Below, one piece after another: positions 7,081 through 14,279 of a DNA stretch of 57,821 nucleotides. This stretch comes from BP-133 sp040756995. Lineage in GTDB: Bacteria > Actinomycetota > Acidimicrobiia > IMCC26256 > BP-133. Every line of letters begins with the position of its first letter. The stretch's first letter is position 1. The notes under the pieces are model-generated. The model had not been told where the DNA came from, did not search any database, and saw only the letters and a list, made by a program, of their open reading frames with translations. The position numbers and the translations under genes are program-made. The stretch is from assembly GCA_040756995.1 (NCBI GenBank), contig JBFLYK010000039.1, positions 1-57,821 on the forward strand, written 5' to 3'.

Positions 7081-7146
7081 ACCCTACGCCTGGAACAACT
7101 GGTTCGTCAAGGCAATGCCGAACGAATCACTTGGAGGGAAGCCTGT

Positions 7147-9342
7147 ATGTCAGCTCTTGACACTCCCATTGAGCGTCGAAAAGTCCTCAAGGGGTTTTTG
7201 ATTGCAGGGCCGACCCTGGCTGTCGCCGCCCGCCTTGGACTTGGGGACGGCGCCGCCAATGCCTGGCCGACGAAGACCGATGAGCTTCCGGACGCCCAGG
7301 ACTTCACGGACATCTTCATCCTGAGCCAGCAGCCGACGATCTACGACCTGTTGATCGAGCTGCGGCCCGACGGCACCGCTTACGCCGAGATCCCCAAGCA
7401 GGACATCGGCCAGGGCATCCTGACGGCCTTCCGGATGATGGTCGCCGACAACCTCGACCTCCCCTACGAGAAGGTCGAAGTGGCCCTCGGTAAGGCGGAC
7501 CAGAAGTGGGGCGCCGCCCAAATCACCGGTGGTTCCCACAACGTCCGCGTTGTGTACGACCCGATCCGCCTCATCGCCGCCAAGATGCGGGGCCAGCTCA
7601 TGGCCGCCGCCTCCAACCGGCTCGGCGTTCCGGTCAGCCAGCTCCGCACCGAAGACGGCTTCGTCATCGCCCGTGACGGCCGGAAGCTCGGCTACGGCGA
7701 GCTCAGCGCCGAGGCGGCCCAGCTGCCCAAGGCCAAGGCCGCGATGCCGAAGGCCCAGAGCGAGTACAAGATCATCGGCAAGCCGCACGCCCGGGACAAC
7801 ATCCGCGACATCGTCCAGGGCAAGGCTCCGTACTCCATGGACCTGTTCTCCTCCAAGGAGTACCTGCCGACCGTTGTGGCGATGGCCGCCACCCACGGTG
7901 CCTCCGTGGTGTCGATCGACGACTCGGAAGCCAAGAAGATTCCGGGCGTCATCGCCGTCACGCACGTTCCGGGCATGCCCGACTACCTGATCCCCGAGGC
8001 CGTCGCCGTTACCGCTGAGACCTTCGGCATCGCCAAGAAGGCGAAGAACGCGCTGAAGATCAAGTGGAGCGCCGGCCCGATGGACGCCCTGTCGGACGCC
8101 CAGATCGACGACCTGCTGAACAACATCATCGACAAGATCAGCAACCCCGGCGAGGGCATCGAGGCGACGTTCCGTTGGCCGTACGTGCCGCACGCCCCGA
8201 TGGAGGAGAACGCCTCCGTCGCCAACGTCACCTCCTCGGGTTACGAGGGGTGGGGTGGCGCCCAGATCCCCTGCACCCTGCAGCGGCAGCTGGCCGAGAC
8301 CCTGGGCATGAAGGTGGACCAGATCACGTACCACGTGGTCCGGGCCGGTGGTGCTTTCGGGCGTCACCTCTTCCACGACCAGGATGTCCAGGCTGCGCAG
8401 GTCTCGCAGCGGATCGGCAAGCCGGTGAAGCTGCAGTGGCTGCGTGAGGAAGGCATCAAGCACGGCCGTACCCGCCCGGTCTCGATCCACAAGATCAAGG
8501 CTGTTGTGAGCGGTGGCGACGTGGTCGGCTACGAGCACCGCATGGCCTGCCCGGAGATGGACCTCCGCCACGGCCTCGGTGACGTCGCCACCGGCTACAT
8601 CACCGAGTACAACAACGAGGGTGCGTGCCAGTACTTCTTCGCTCACACCCAGAAGCTGTTCTACAAGACCGGCCCGACCAGCATCACGCTGAAGCAGAAG
8701 CTGCTGGCCAAGCCCACCGCCGCCTGGCGTGTGGTGTACTCCGGCCAGGTCCACGCCGCCGACGAGATCGTCATCGACGAGCTCGCCCGGATGCTCGGCA
8801 AGGACGAGGTGGAGTACCGCCTCGCCATGCTCGACAGCCCGCGGCACGTGGCCGTGCTGGAGAAGGCCGCCCAGGAAGCCAACTGGGGCCAGAAGCTCCC
8901 GGCGGGCGTCGCTCAGGGCGTCGGTATGCACGACGAGTACAAGTCGATCTGTGCCTACATCATGACGATCGACGTGCGGGGTCGTGAGCCGCGCATGACG
9001 GCGTGCACCATCGCCGTGGACAACGGCTACTGCATCAACCCCGAGGGCACCAAGTCCAGCATGCTCGGCCAGGCGCACGACGGGTTCGCCCTCGCGTTCC
9101 GGGCCGGCCTGCACGTGGACAACGGCGCCACCCGTGAGTCGAACTTCCACGACTACAAGTGGACCCGTATGTTCGACTCGGCGCCGGACATGAGTGTCCA
9201 CATCCTGCCGCAGTCCAACGTCCTGCCGGGTGGTGTCGGCGAGCTGGGTGTCCCGGCTGCCGCTGCTGCTGCTGCCAACGCCTGGGCCCGTGCCACAGGT
9301 AAGCAGCCCCGGAACTTCCCGCTCAACGAGTACGGAGCCTGA
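7147..9342 (+). CDS. Tat-exported molybdenum hydroxylase large subunit (IorB/aldehyde oxidoreductase type)
   Basis: Molybdopterin-binding subunit (731 aa) of a xanthine-oxidase-family enzyme, closest by motif to the isoquinoline 1-oxidoreductase beta subunit group. The N-terminus has a twin-arginine signal, ERRKVLKGFLIAGP, for export of the folded cofactor-loaded enzyme. Mo-site motifs: VRAGGAFGRHLFHDQD near residues 398-413 and GGVGELGVPAAAAA near 695-708. The Glu there (about 699) is at the place of the catalytic Glu of the family. ATG follows GGAGGGA. The [2Fe-2S] subunit starts 6 bases after the stop. There is no FAD subunit, as in IorAB-type enzymes, so electrons leave through the iron-sulfur subunit to a periplasmic acceptor, possibly a neighbouring cupredoxin (inference). 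The substrate cannot be told from sequence. Codon third positions are less GC-rich than in neighbours, which may mean high expression. Confidence 0.9.
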   Translation: MSALDTPIERRKVLKGFLIAGPTLAVAARLGLGDGAANAWPTKTDELPDAQDFTDIFILSQQPTIYDLLIELRPDGTAYAEIPKQDIGQGILTAFRMMVADNLDLPYEKVEVALGKADQKWGAAQITGGSHNVRVVYDPIRLIAAKMRGQLMAAASNRLGVPVSQLRTEDGFVIARDGRKLGYGELSAEAAQLPKAKAAMPKAQSEYKIIGKPHARDNIRDIVQGKAPYSMDLFSSKEYLPTVVAMAATHGASVVSIDDSEAKKIPGVIAVTHVPGMPDYLIPEAVAVTAETFGIAKKAKNALKIKWSAGPMDALSDAQIDDLLNNIIDKISNPGEGIEATFRWPYVPHAPMEENASVANVTSSGYEGWGGAQIPCTLQRQLAETLGMKVDQITYHVVRAGGAFGRHLFHDQDVQAAQVSQRIGKPVKLQWLREEGIKHGRTRPVSIHKIKAVVSGGDVVGYEHRMACPEMDLRHGLGDVATGYITEYNNEGACQYFFAHTQKLFYKTGPTSITLKQKLLAKPTAAWRVVYSGQVHAADEIVIDELARMLGKDEVEYRLAMLDSPRHVAVLEKAAQEANWGQKLPAGVAQGVGMHDEYKSICAYIMTIDVRGREPRMTACTIAVDNGYCINPEGTKSSMLGQAHDGFALAFRAGLHVDNGATRESNFHDYKWTRMFDSAPDMSVHILPQSNVLPGGVGELGVPAAAAAAANAWARATGKQPRNFPLNEYGA

Positions 9343-9347
9343 TTGCT

Positions 9348-9809
9348 ATGCCGCAGATCACCTTCAACCTCAATGGCAACCCGGTTTCGGTTGACGCCGA
9401 CAACGACGAGGAACTGCTCTGGGTCCTGCGTGACCGCCTTGACGTCAAGGGCCTGAAGTTCGGCTGTGGCATGGGCCTCTGTGGTGCGTGCACCAGCCAC
9501 ATCAACGGGAAGGCTCAGCGGACGTGCATCACGCCCGTGAGCGCGGTTCAGGGCAAGAACGTCACGACGATCGACGGCCTGGCCAACGGTGACCAGCTTC
9601 ACCCGGTGCAGCAGGCCTGGATCGACAACGACGTTGCGCAGTGCGGCTACTGCCAGGCTGGCCAGATCATGCAGGCAGTGTCGCTGCTCAACAGCAACCC
9701 GAACCCGACCGACGCCGACATCGACGAAGCGATGGGCGGAAACCTGTGCCGGTGCGGTACGTACTTCCGCATCCGGTCCGCCATCAAGCAAGTCGCGGCC
9801 GGCAAGTAA
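9348..9809 (+). CDS. Molybdenum hydroxylase small subunit, two [2Fe-2S] clusters (IorA/CoxS type)
   Basis: Electron-transfer subunit (153 aa) of the enzyme encoded just upstream. Residues 1-75 are the plant-ferredoxin-like domain with Cys40, Cys45, Cys48 and Cys60 (motif CGMGLCGACTSHINGKAQRT then C). Residues 80-150 are the helical [2Fe-2S] domain with Cys99, Cys102, Cys134 and Cys136 (CGYCQAGQ, NLCRCGTY). All eight ligands are present and the length is normal for the family. It has no signal peptide, so it is expected to be carried out by Tat bound to the signal-bearing large subunit. It starts 6 bases after the large subunit. A very stable hairpin follows the stop. Confidence 0.95.
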   Translation: MPQITFNLNGNPVSVDADNDEELLWVLRDRLDVKGLKFGCGMGLCGACTSHINGKAQRTCITPVSAVQGKNVTTIDGLANGDQLHPVQQAWIDNDVAQCGYCQAGQIMQAVSLLNSNPNPTDADIDEAMGGNLCRCGTYFRIRSAIKQVAAGK

Positions 9810-9821
9810 CGAGCGATTAAG

Positions 9822-9877
9822 CCGTAGGCTGGTGTGCCGCCTGGGTAGAACCTCAGGCGGCACACCGAGTCCTACGG
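9822..9877 (+). terminator. Very long two-part hairpin between the Fe-S subunit gene and tatA
   Basis: Outer arms CCGTAGG (9822-9828) and CCTACGG (9871-9877) enclose inner arms GGTGTGCCGCCTG (9831-9843) and CAGGCGGCACACC (9854-9866). Twenty base pairs are perfectly matched, with only 2- and 4-base bulges, and the loop itself can pair GGT/ACC. There is no T-run. It may stop or stabilise the upstream mRNA. Its last bases abut the tatA ribosome site GGAAGGGG, so it could also hide that site. Confidence 0.5.
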
Positions 9878-9890
9878 AAGGGGATTCGCC

Positions 9891-10061
9891 TTGAATCTGG
9901 GACCGACCGAACTCATCATCGTCCTCGCAATCATCATGCTCCTGTTCGGCGCCGCGAAGCTGCCCAAGCTCGCCCGGAGCCTCGGCGAATCAGCCAAGGA
10001 GTTCAAGAATGCGACGGCGGCCATCGACAGCGTGAATGAAACCCAGGACAACAAGTCCTGA
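9891..10061 (+). CDS. tatA: Tat translocase pore subunit (TatA/TatE)
   Basis: Protein of 56 aa initiated by TTG with GGAAGGGG about 7 bases upstream. The N-terminus NLGPTELIIVLAIIMLLFGAAKLPKLARSLG is shown by its pieces: a short N-tail, one membrane segment (residues 5-20), the hinge FGAAKLPKLARSLG, then an amphipathic helix and the polar tail ATAAIDSVNETQDNKS. This is the standard TatA layout, at the short end of the family. It forms the pore that moves folded proteins with twin-arginine signals. Placement straight after a Tat-dependent molybdoenzyme suggests a TatA copy serving that enzyme; tatB and tatC are not in the window. Confidence 0.9.
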   Translation: MNLGPTELIIVLAIIMLLFGAAKLPKLARSLGESAKEFKNATAAIDSVNETQDNKS

Positions 10062-10067
10062 GTGAAC

Positions 10068-10104
10068 TGTCGCCGAAGCGACAATCACTGTCGTAGATGC
10101 GACA
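10068..10104. promoter_or_regulatory. Two tandem dyads spaced exactly 21 bp (candidate operators)
   Basis: TGTCGCCGAAGCGACA at 10068-10083 and TGTCGTAGATGCGACA at 10089-10104 share the form TGTCG-N6-CGACA. They start 21 bp apart, two helical turns, so two dimers would bind on the same face of the DNA. They lie between tatA and the small secreted peptide gene, 59-95 bp before its ATG, where an operator would be expected. Confidence 0.5.
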
Positions 10105-10162
10105 ACGCTGTTACCCTTTTGTGCAAGCTCATTTCCGTTTAAAACCAATAAGGAGCTGGGCG

Positions 10163-10354
10163 ATGCTGAAGCGCTTCGCACTAATGATTGCTGCTACCGC
10201 CGCACTTACCGTTCCAGCCGCAAGCTCGTTTGCTGCTCCCTCGCCTCAGGCGGACGGGATTCTGCCCGAGCAGGCCTGCCACACCGCTTACCCCGCCCAC
10301 ACCCAGCCGCTGCTGTGCGGACGGGGCGCCGGCGGGCCCGGGAGTGGTGGCTGA
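10163..10354 (+). CDS. Small secreted peptide with two Cys, unknown function
   Basis: I do not recognise this 63-aa product. ATG at 10163 follows AGGAG by 7 bases, a good ribosome site. Residues 1-27 are a signal peptide (LKRFALMIAATAALTVPAAS then SFAAP). The mature part is about 36 residues with one Cys pair (ACHTAYPAHTQPLLCG) and a Gly-rich end. It has its own upstream dyads and its own strong terminator at 10411, so it looks like a single regulated gene. A role at the cell surface or in the medium is likely; nothing more can be said. Confidence 0.6.
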   Translation: MLKRFALMIAATAALTVPAASSFAAPSPQADGILPEQACHTAYPAHTQPLLCGRGAGGPGSGG

Positions 10355-10410
10355 GTCGGTCAGTCCGGCGACCGGAGTTTTCGGAAGAGACTCCTACCGC
10401 AGGAATCTGA

Positions 10411-10445
10411 AACCGGGGGTCCTTCGGGGCCCCCGGTTCTGTTTT
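10411..10445 (+). terminator. Strong Rho-independent terminator
   Basis: AACCGGGGG (10411-10419) pairs perfectly with CCCCCGGTT (10430-10438) across a 10-base loop and is followed by TCTGTTTT. It ends the small secreted peptide gene. Bases 10446-10545 hold no other clear feature until the ribosome site of the next gene. Confidence 0.85.
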
Positions 10446-10545
10446 GCTCTTTGACCGAACTCTGGGAGAATCAGTCTCCACACTCTGGGCCTTGATCCCG
10501 GCTGGTGCCGTCGGCCGGGTTCTCAGGGGGACTTCGGGAGGACTC

Positions 10546-12270
10546 GTGCCCACACGTCGTCGCTGGACCCTACCCGTCGTTTCCGTTCTCCTGCTGCTCG
10601 GAAGCGCCTTCGGCGTGGTGGCGCCGGCGGGCGCCGCAGCCGCCGACCGTGACGGGGACGGCTTTGCCGACGAAGTCGAAATCGGCATCGATCCGGGGAA
10701 GCCCCTGGACTCCGACGGGGACGGCCAACCGGACCACGCCGACACCGACAGTGACGGCGACGCCCTCCCCGACGCGGTGGACGGCGTCCTCGACATCGAC
10801 GGGGACGGGCTTCCCGCCTTCCGGGACTTCGACACCGACGGGGATCGCATCCGGGACACGATCGAGGCCGGCGGCGACCCGACCGCGCCGGCCGACTCGG
10901 ACGGCGACGGAACGCCTGACTACCGGGACCTCGACAGCGACAACGACGGGATCCCCGACGGGGTGGAGGCGCCGCCCGTCATCCGGACGTGGTTCGACAT
11001 CGACCGGGACGACGACGGCGTCCCCGACGACGAAGAAGTCAACTTCGTCGAGCCGGCACCGCCGTTCGACAACGACGGTGACGGGACCCCGGATTACCGC
11101 GACCTCGACAGCGACAACGACGGAATCTTTGACGGCGTCGACGGCAACATCGACAACGACTTCGACACCGTTCCGGACTACCGGGACCTCGACAGCGACC
11201 AGGACGAGATCCCCGACACCGTCGAGGCCGGAGGCGATCCGAAGGCCCCGATGGACACCTTCGGCGGCGGGCTGCCCGACTTCCGGGACTCCGACAGTGA
11301 CGGCGACCTGATCCCCGATTCGAACGAGGCTGGTCCGGATCCGAAGAACCCGGTCGACAGCGACGGCGACGGCGCTCCCGACTTCCGTGACCGCGACAGT
11401 GACGCCGACGGTATCGCCGACACCGTCGAGGGCAACACGGACCCCGACAAGGACGGCAAGGCCAACTTCCAGGACGACGACAGCGACGGCAACGGGCAGG
11501 CCGACAAGGACCAGGGTGTGACCGACGCCGACGGCGACGGGATCCCGAGCCTGGTCGACCCGGACGACGATGGTGACGGGCTCTTCGACCCTGTCGAGGG
11601 TGAAGTCGACTCCGACCAGGATGGCGTCGCCAATTCGCAGGATCCCGACAGCGACGGTGACGGGATCGCTGACGCCGCCGAGGGTCTTTCGGACTTCGAC
11701 CAGGACGGGATTGCCAACTACCTCGACTCCGATTCCGACGGCGACGGGATTCCCGACCGGGTCGAGGGCACCCACGACACCGACGGCGACCACACCCGGG
11801 ACCTCTTCGACACCGACAGCGACGAAGACGAGTTGCCCGACAAGGTGGAGGGCGCCGGGGACGCCGACGCCGACGGATCGCCGAACTACGTCGACATCGA
11901 CGGCGACAAGGACAGCATCCCCGACGTGTTCGAGGGCATCGTCGACACCAACAACGACGGCCAGCCCGACCGGGTCTCCATCGACAGTGACTCCGACGGC
12001 ATCCCCGACCGGATCGAGGGCACGGCGGACACCGACAAGGACAAGACGCCCAACTTCCGGGACCTCGACAGCGACGGCGACGGCATCGCCGACGCAGTGG
12101 AAGGCGCCGCCGACACCGACGGTGACGGCATCCGCGATTTCGCCGACACCGACAGCGACGAGGACGGGATCCCCGACAACACCGAGGGGACGAAGGACAC
12201 TGATGGGGCGGGCCTCCCCGATTACCTCGACCGCGACAGCAACAACGACGGCGTCCCCGACAAGGCCTAG
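10546..12270 (+). CDS. Secreted thrombospondin type-3 repeat protein
   Basis: Protein of 574 aa. GTG at 10546 is chosen because GGGAGGA sits 5 bases upstream and the product then starts PTRRRWTLPVVSVLLLLGSA, a clear signal peptide; the frame is open 34 codons further up without such a signal. After the signal, nearly the whole chain is a run of roughly 13-residue calcium-binding units (DxDxDGxPD, for example DSDGDGTPDYRDLDSDNDG), dozens of Asp-rich loops as in thrombospondin type-3 repeats. The mature protein is extremely acidic and should be rigid only with calcium. No C-terminal anchor or catalytic domain is present, so it is probably a secreted or envelope structural or adhesive protein. 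It converges with the protease gene across a shared hairpin. Confidence 0.85.
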   Translation: MPTRRRWTLPVVSVLLLLGSAFGVVAPAGAAAADRDGDGFADEVEIGIDPGKPLDSDGDGQPDHADTDSDGDALPDAVDGVLDIDGDGLPAFRDFDTDGDRIRDTIEAGGDPTAPADSDGDGTPDYRDLDSDNDGIPDGVEAPPVIRTWFDIDRDDDGVPDDEEVNFVEPAPPFDNDGDGTPDYRDLDSDNDGIFDGVDGNIDNDFDTVPDYRDLDSDQDEIPDTVEAGGDPKAPMDTFGGGLPDFRDSDSDGDLIPDSNEAGPDPKNPVDSDGDGAPDFRDRDSDADGIADTVEGNTDPDKDGKANFQDDDSDGNGQADKDQGVTDADGDGIPSLVDPDDDGDGLFDPVEGEVDSDQDGVANSQDPDSDGDGIADAAEGLSDFDQDGIANYLDSDSDGDGIPDRVEGTHDTDGDHTRDLFDTDSDEDELPDKVEGAGDADADGSPNYVDIDGDKDSIPDVFEGIVDTNNDGQPDRVSIDSDSDGIPDRIEGTADTDKDKTPNFRDLDSDGDGIADAVEGAADTDGDGIRDFADTDSDEDGIPDNTEGTKDTDGAGLPDYLDRDSNNDGVPDKA

Positions 12271-12289
12271 CTGACCTGCGCGAAGCGTC

Positions 12290-12313
12290 GTAAGCGCCGC
12301 CTGCGGCGCTTAC
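12290..12313. terminator. Shared hairpin between converging genes
   Basis: GTAAGCGCCGC at 12290-12300 and its exact reverse complement at 12303-12313 form an 11-bp palindrome with a 2-base centre. It covers the stop codon of the minus-strand protease gene. It probably ends transcription from both sides, although T-runs are absent. Confidence 0.55.
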
Positions 12314-13476
12314 GTGTCGAGGCAGCCGCCGGTCGACACGGCGGCTGTGCCGGCGTTGGCCAGCACGGGGCGGAGCTCCTTGTCGGTGAGGGCGTAGCTC
12401 ACGCCGGGCTTGTCGGGGGCGATGGCGAAGGCCACGCCCACGACATGGCCGGTCTTGTCGACGAGGGCGGCGCCGGAGTCACCGGGCCGCAGGGCCGAGG
12501 CGAGCACGAAGATGCTGCGGCGGGTGTCGTTGCGGTCGTAGATGTCGCGGCCCACGGCGATCAGCTCCTGGCTGATCTTGGCCGGTGCCGCCCGCAGGTC
12601 TCCGCCCCCGGGGTGGCCGTAGACGGCGCCGGTGTCGCCCTCCTTGGCCCGGGCGATCGGCAGGGGCTGCTCGCCGAGGCCCGGCACCCGGAGGAGGGCC
12701 AAGTCCCGGTTCGCATCGAACAGCACCACGGTGGCCGGCAGTGACCGGCCCTGGAACGGCTCGACGCGGGGCGCCCTCTCCCCAGCCACCACATGGGCGT
12801 TGGTGACCACCATGCCGGGCATGGCGACGAAACCGCTGCCCTCCTGGATACGGCGACAGGCTTCGCCGGTGACCTTCACCGTCGACTGCACGACCCGCTG
12901 GTGGACGTCCGGCGGCAGGCCTTCGATGGGCGGAGGACCGGGGTCGGGCGAGCGCCGCAGCTCGTTGAAGACGGCCGGGAACGTGCCGTCCTGCACGAAG
13001 CGGCGCAGGGCCTGCATGGTCTCCGGCGGGGCGGGAGCGACGTCCTCCACCATGTGGGCGATGGCAGAGTCCCGGGTGGCTTCGGCCGGCCAGCCGGGCA
13101 CGGCGGCCAGCGCCGGTGTGAGGACCCACACCGCCGCCATGACCCCCACGATGCCGAGGACGGATCCGGCCACCCGGTCGCCCTGGCGGAACCCCGTGCC
13201 GATGGGCAGGGCGGCGTGGAGGAGGCTGCCGACGGCCAGTCCGATGCCCTGGCCGAGCATGGCGGCACCGACGAGGAACGAGATGGCGGCGATCAGGCGG
13301 ATCTGGGGGTCGGAAGCGGAGAAGAAGGCGACGACGTCGGGGAGGAAGCGGTCGGCCACCAGCGCCCCGACGGCCAGGCCGGCCCAGGAGAAGATGCGGG
13401 CCAGGAAGCCCAGGCGGTAGCCGCCGTAGGCGGCGGCCCCGGCCATCAGCACGATCACCAGGTCGAGGAGGTTCAA
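12310..13476 (-). CDS. MarP-like membrane serine protease (CvpA domain plus trypsin-like domain)
   Basis: 388 aa. Residues 1-125 hold four membrane segments of the CvpA/colicin V production family. Residues 190-385 form a chymotrypsin-fold protease outside the membrane, with catalytic His228 (VVTNAHVVAG), Asp258 (NRDLALL) and Ser334 (RPGDSGAAL). Cys207 and Cys385 sit where mycobacterial MarP (acid-resistance protease) has its activating disulfide, so redox control is likely conserved. In Mycobacterium tuberculosis MarP is needed for survival at low pH. Its ATG overlaps the stop of the tRNA methylase gene upstream by four bases, making it the last gene of that minus-strand operon. Confidence 0.88.
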   Translation of the reverse strand: MNLLDLVIVLMAGAAAYGGYRLGFLARIFSWAGLAVGALVADRFLPDVVAFFSASDPQIRLIAAISFLVGAAMLGQGIGLAVGSLLHAALPIGTGFRQGDRVAGSVLGIVGVMAAVWVLTPALAAVPGWPAEATRDSAIAHMVEDVAPAPPETMQALRRFVQDGTFPAVFNELRRSPDPGPPPIEGLPPDVHQRVVQSTVKVTGEACRRIQEGSGFVAMPGMVVTNAHVVAGERAPRVEPFQGRSLPATVVLFDANRDLALLRVPGLGEQPLPIARAKEGDTGAVYGHPGGGDLRAAPAKISQELIAVGRDIYDRNDTRRSIFVLASALRPGDSGAALVDKTGHVVGVAFAIAPDKPGVSYALTDKELRPVLANAGTAAVSTGGCLDT

Positions 13477-14279
13477 GGAGCCGCCTGGCCTGGAAGGTCA
13501 GGGTCCAGCAGCCGCGCCGCAGTGAGGAAGCCGGTGTGGGCCACCATCCGGTGGTCGGGCCGAACCGACTGCCCTTCCACGTGCCACGTCCGCTGGAGGA
13601 CCTCGAGCGTCTCGGCCAACCCGAACGGCGAACCGTCGAGCTCCTCCCGGAGGCGGGCCACCTGGCCGATGGTCGGCACGTAGGAGACGAGGATCCCGCC
13701 CGGGCGCAGCGCCATCGTGGCGTGCTTCACCACCCGCCACGGCTCGGGGAGGTCGAGCACGATGCGGTCGAGTCCGGTCTCATCGACGCCTTCGTAGATG
13801 TCGCGGATCTCCACCCGGTACGGCTGGCCGGGACCGAGGAACGACTCCACGTTCTTGGTCGCCCGGGCGGCGAAGTCTTCCCGGATCTCGTATCCGACCA
13901 CCGAACCCTCGGGGCCGACGGCCCGCAGCAGGGCCATCGACAGGGCCCCGGAGCCGACGCCAGCCTCCAGCAGCCGGGCGCCGGGGAAGATGTCGGCCAG
14001 GACCAGGATCGGCCCGATGTCCTTGGGATAGATCACCTGGGCGCCGCGGGGCATCTTGAGGATGTAGTCCCGCAGCGTCGGCCGGACGGCCCGCATCCGG
14101 GCGCCGTGCGACGTCCGCACCAGGATCCCCTCGTCCCGGCCGATGAGGTCCGAGTGGGGCAGCGTGCCGGCGTGGGTGGAGAAGCTGCCCCCCTCCACCA
14201 GCGTGATGAGGTAGCGACGGGCCTTGGAGTCGACGAGCAGCACCCGCTCACCGGGGCGGAACGGACGGTGGGGGTCCAC
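13473..14279 (-). CDS. trmI: tRNA (adenine58-N1)-methyltransferase TrmI
   Basis: SAM-dependent enzyme (268 aa) that makes m1A at position 58 in the tRNA T-loop. The N-terminal 70 residues form the small beta domain (GERVLLVDSKARRYLITLVE). The Rossmann domain follows, with SAM motif LLEAGVGSGALSMALL near residue 100, then YEIREDFAARATKN and LDLPEPWRVV, standard for TrmI. The GTG start at 14279 shares one base with the stop of the ttuA-like gene, so translation is coupled; the longer frame upstream overlaps ttuA and is rejected. Context matters: in Thermus thermophilus m1A58 by TrmI favours 2-thiolation of T54 by TtuA/TtuB, and homologs of all three lie together here. Confidence 0.92.
   Translation of the reverse strand: MDPHRPFRPGERVLLVDSKARRYLITLVEGGSFSTHAGTLPHSDLIGRDEGILVRTSHGARMRAVRPTLRDYILKMPRGAQVIYPKDIGPILVLADIFPGARLLEAGVGSGALSMALLRAVGPEGSVVGYEIREDFAARATKNVESFLGPGQPYRVEIRDIYEGVDETGLDRIVLDLPEPWRVVKHATMALRPGGILVSYVPTIGQVARLREELDGSPFGLAETLEVLQRTWHVEGQSVRPDHRMVAHTGFLTAARLLDPDLPGQAAP

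Larger units (their letters stand above)
6474..7146. other. Long intergenic leader region before the molybdenum hydroxylase
   Basis: No convincing gene is seen in 673 bases; the short open frames lack ribosome sites and coding character. It holds a terminator (6513-6538), a locally AT-richer stretch at about 6720-6780 with a weak promoter pair TTGCAT (6737-6742) and TACATT (6762-6767, 19-base spacer), three ACTAGT sites (6746, 7057, 7072), and a run of hairpins from 6897 to 6985. GGAGGGA then precedes the ATG at 7147. If the promoter guess is right, the mRNA has a leader of nearly 400 bases. Confidence 0.55.

Noticed and set aside
7150..9201. Very long open frame (683 codons) on the minus strand
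   Set aside because: It is the antisense of the molybdenum hydroxylase, whose motifs, signal and ribosome site are clear; GC-rich codon structure keeps this frame open.
10570..11793. Minus-strand repetitive open frame (VAVGV-like) over the TSP3 gene
   Set aside because: Periodic antisense product of the Asp-rich repeat DNA, not a protein family.
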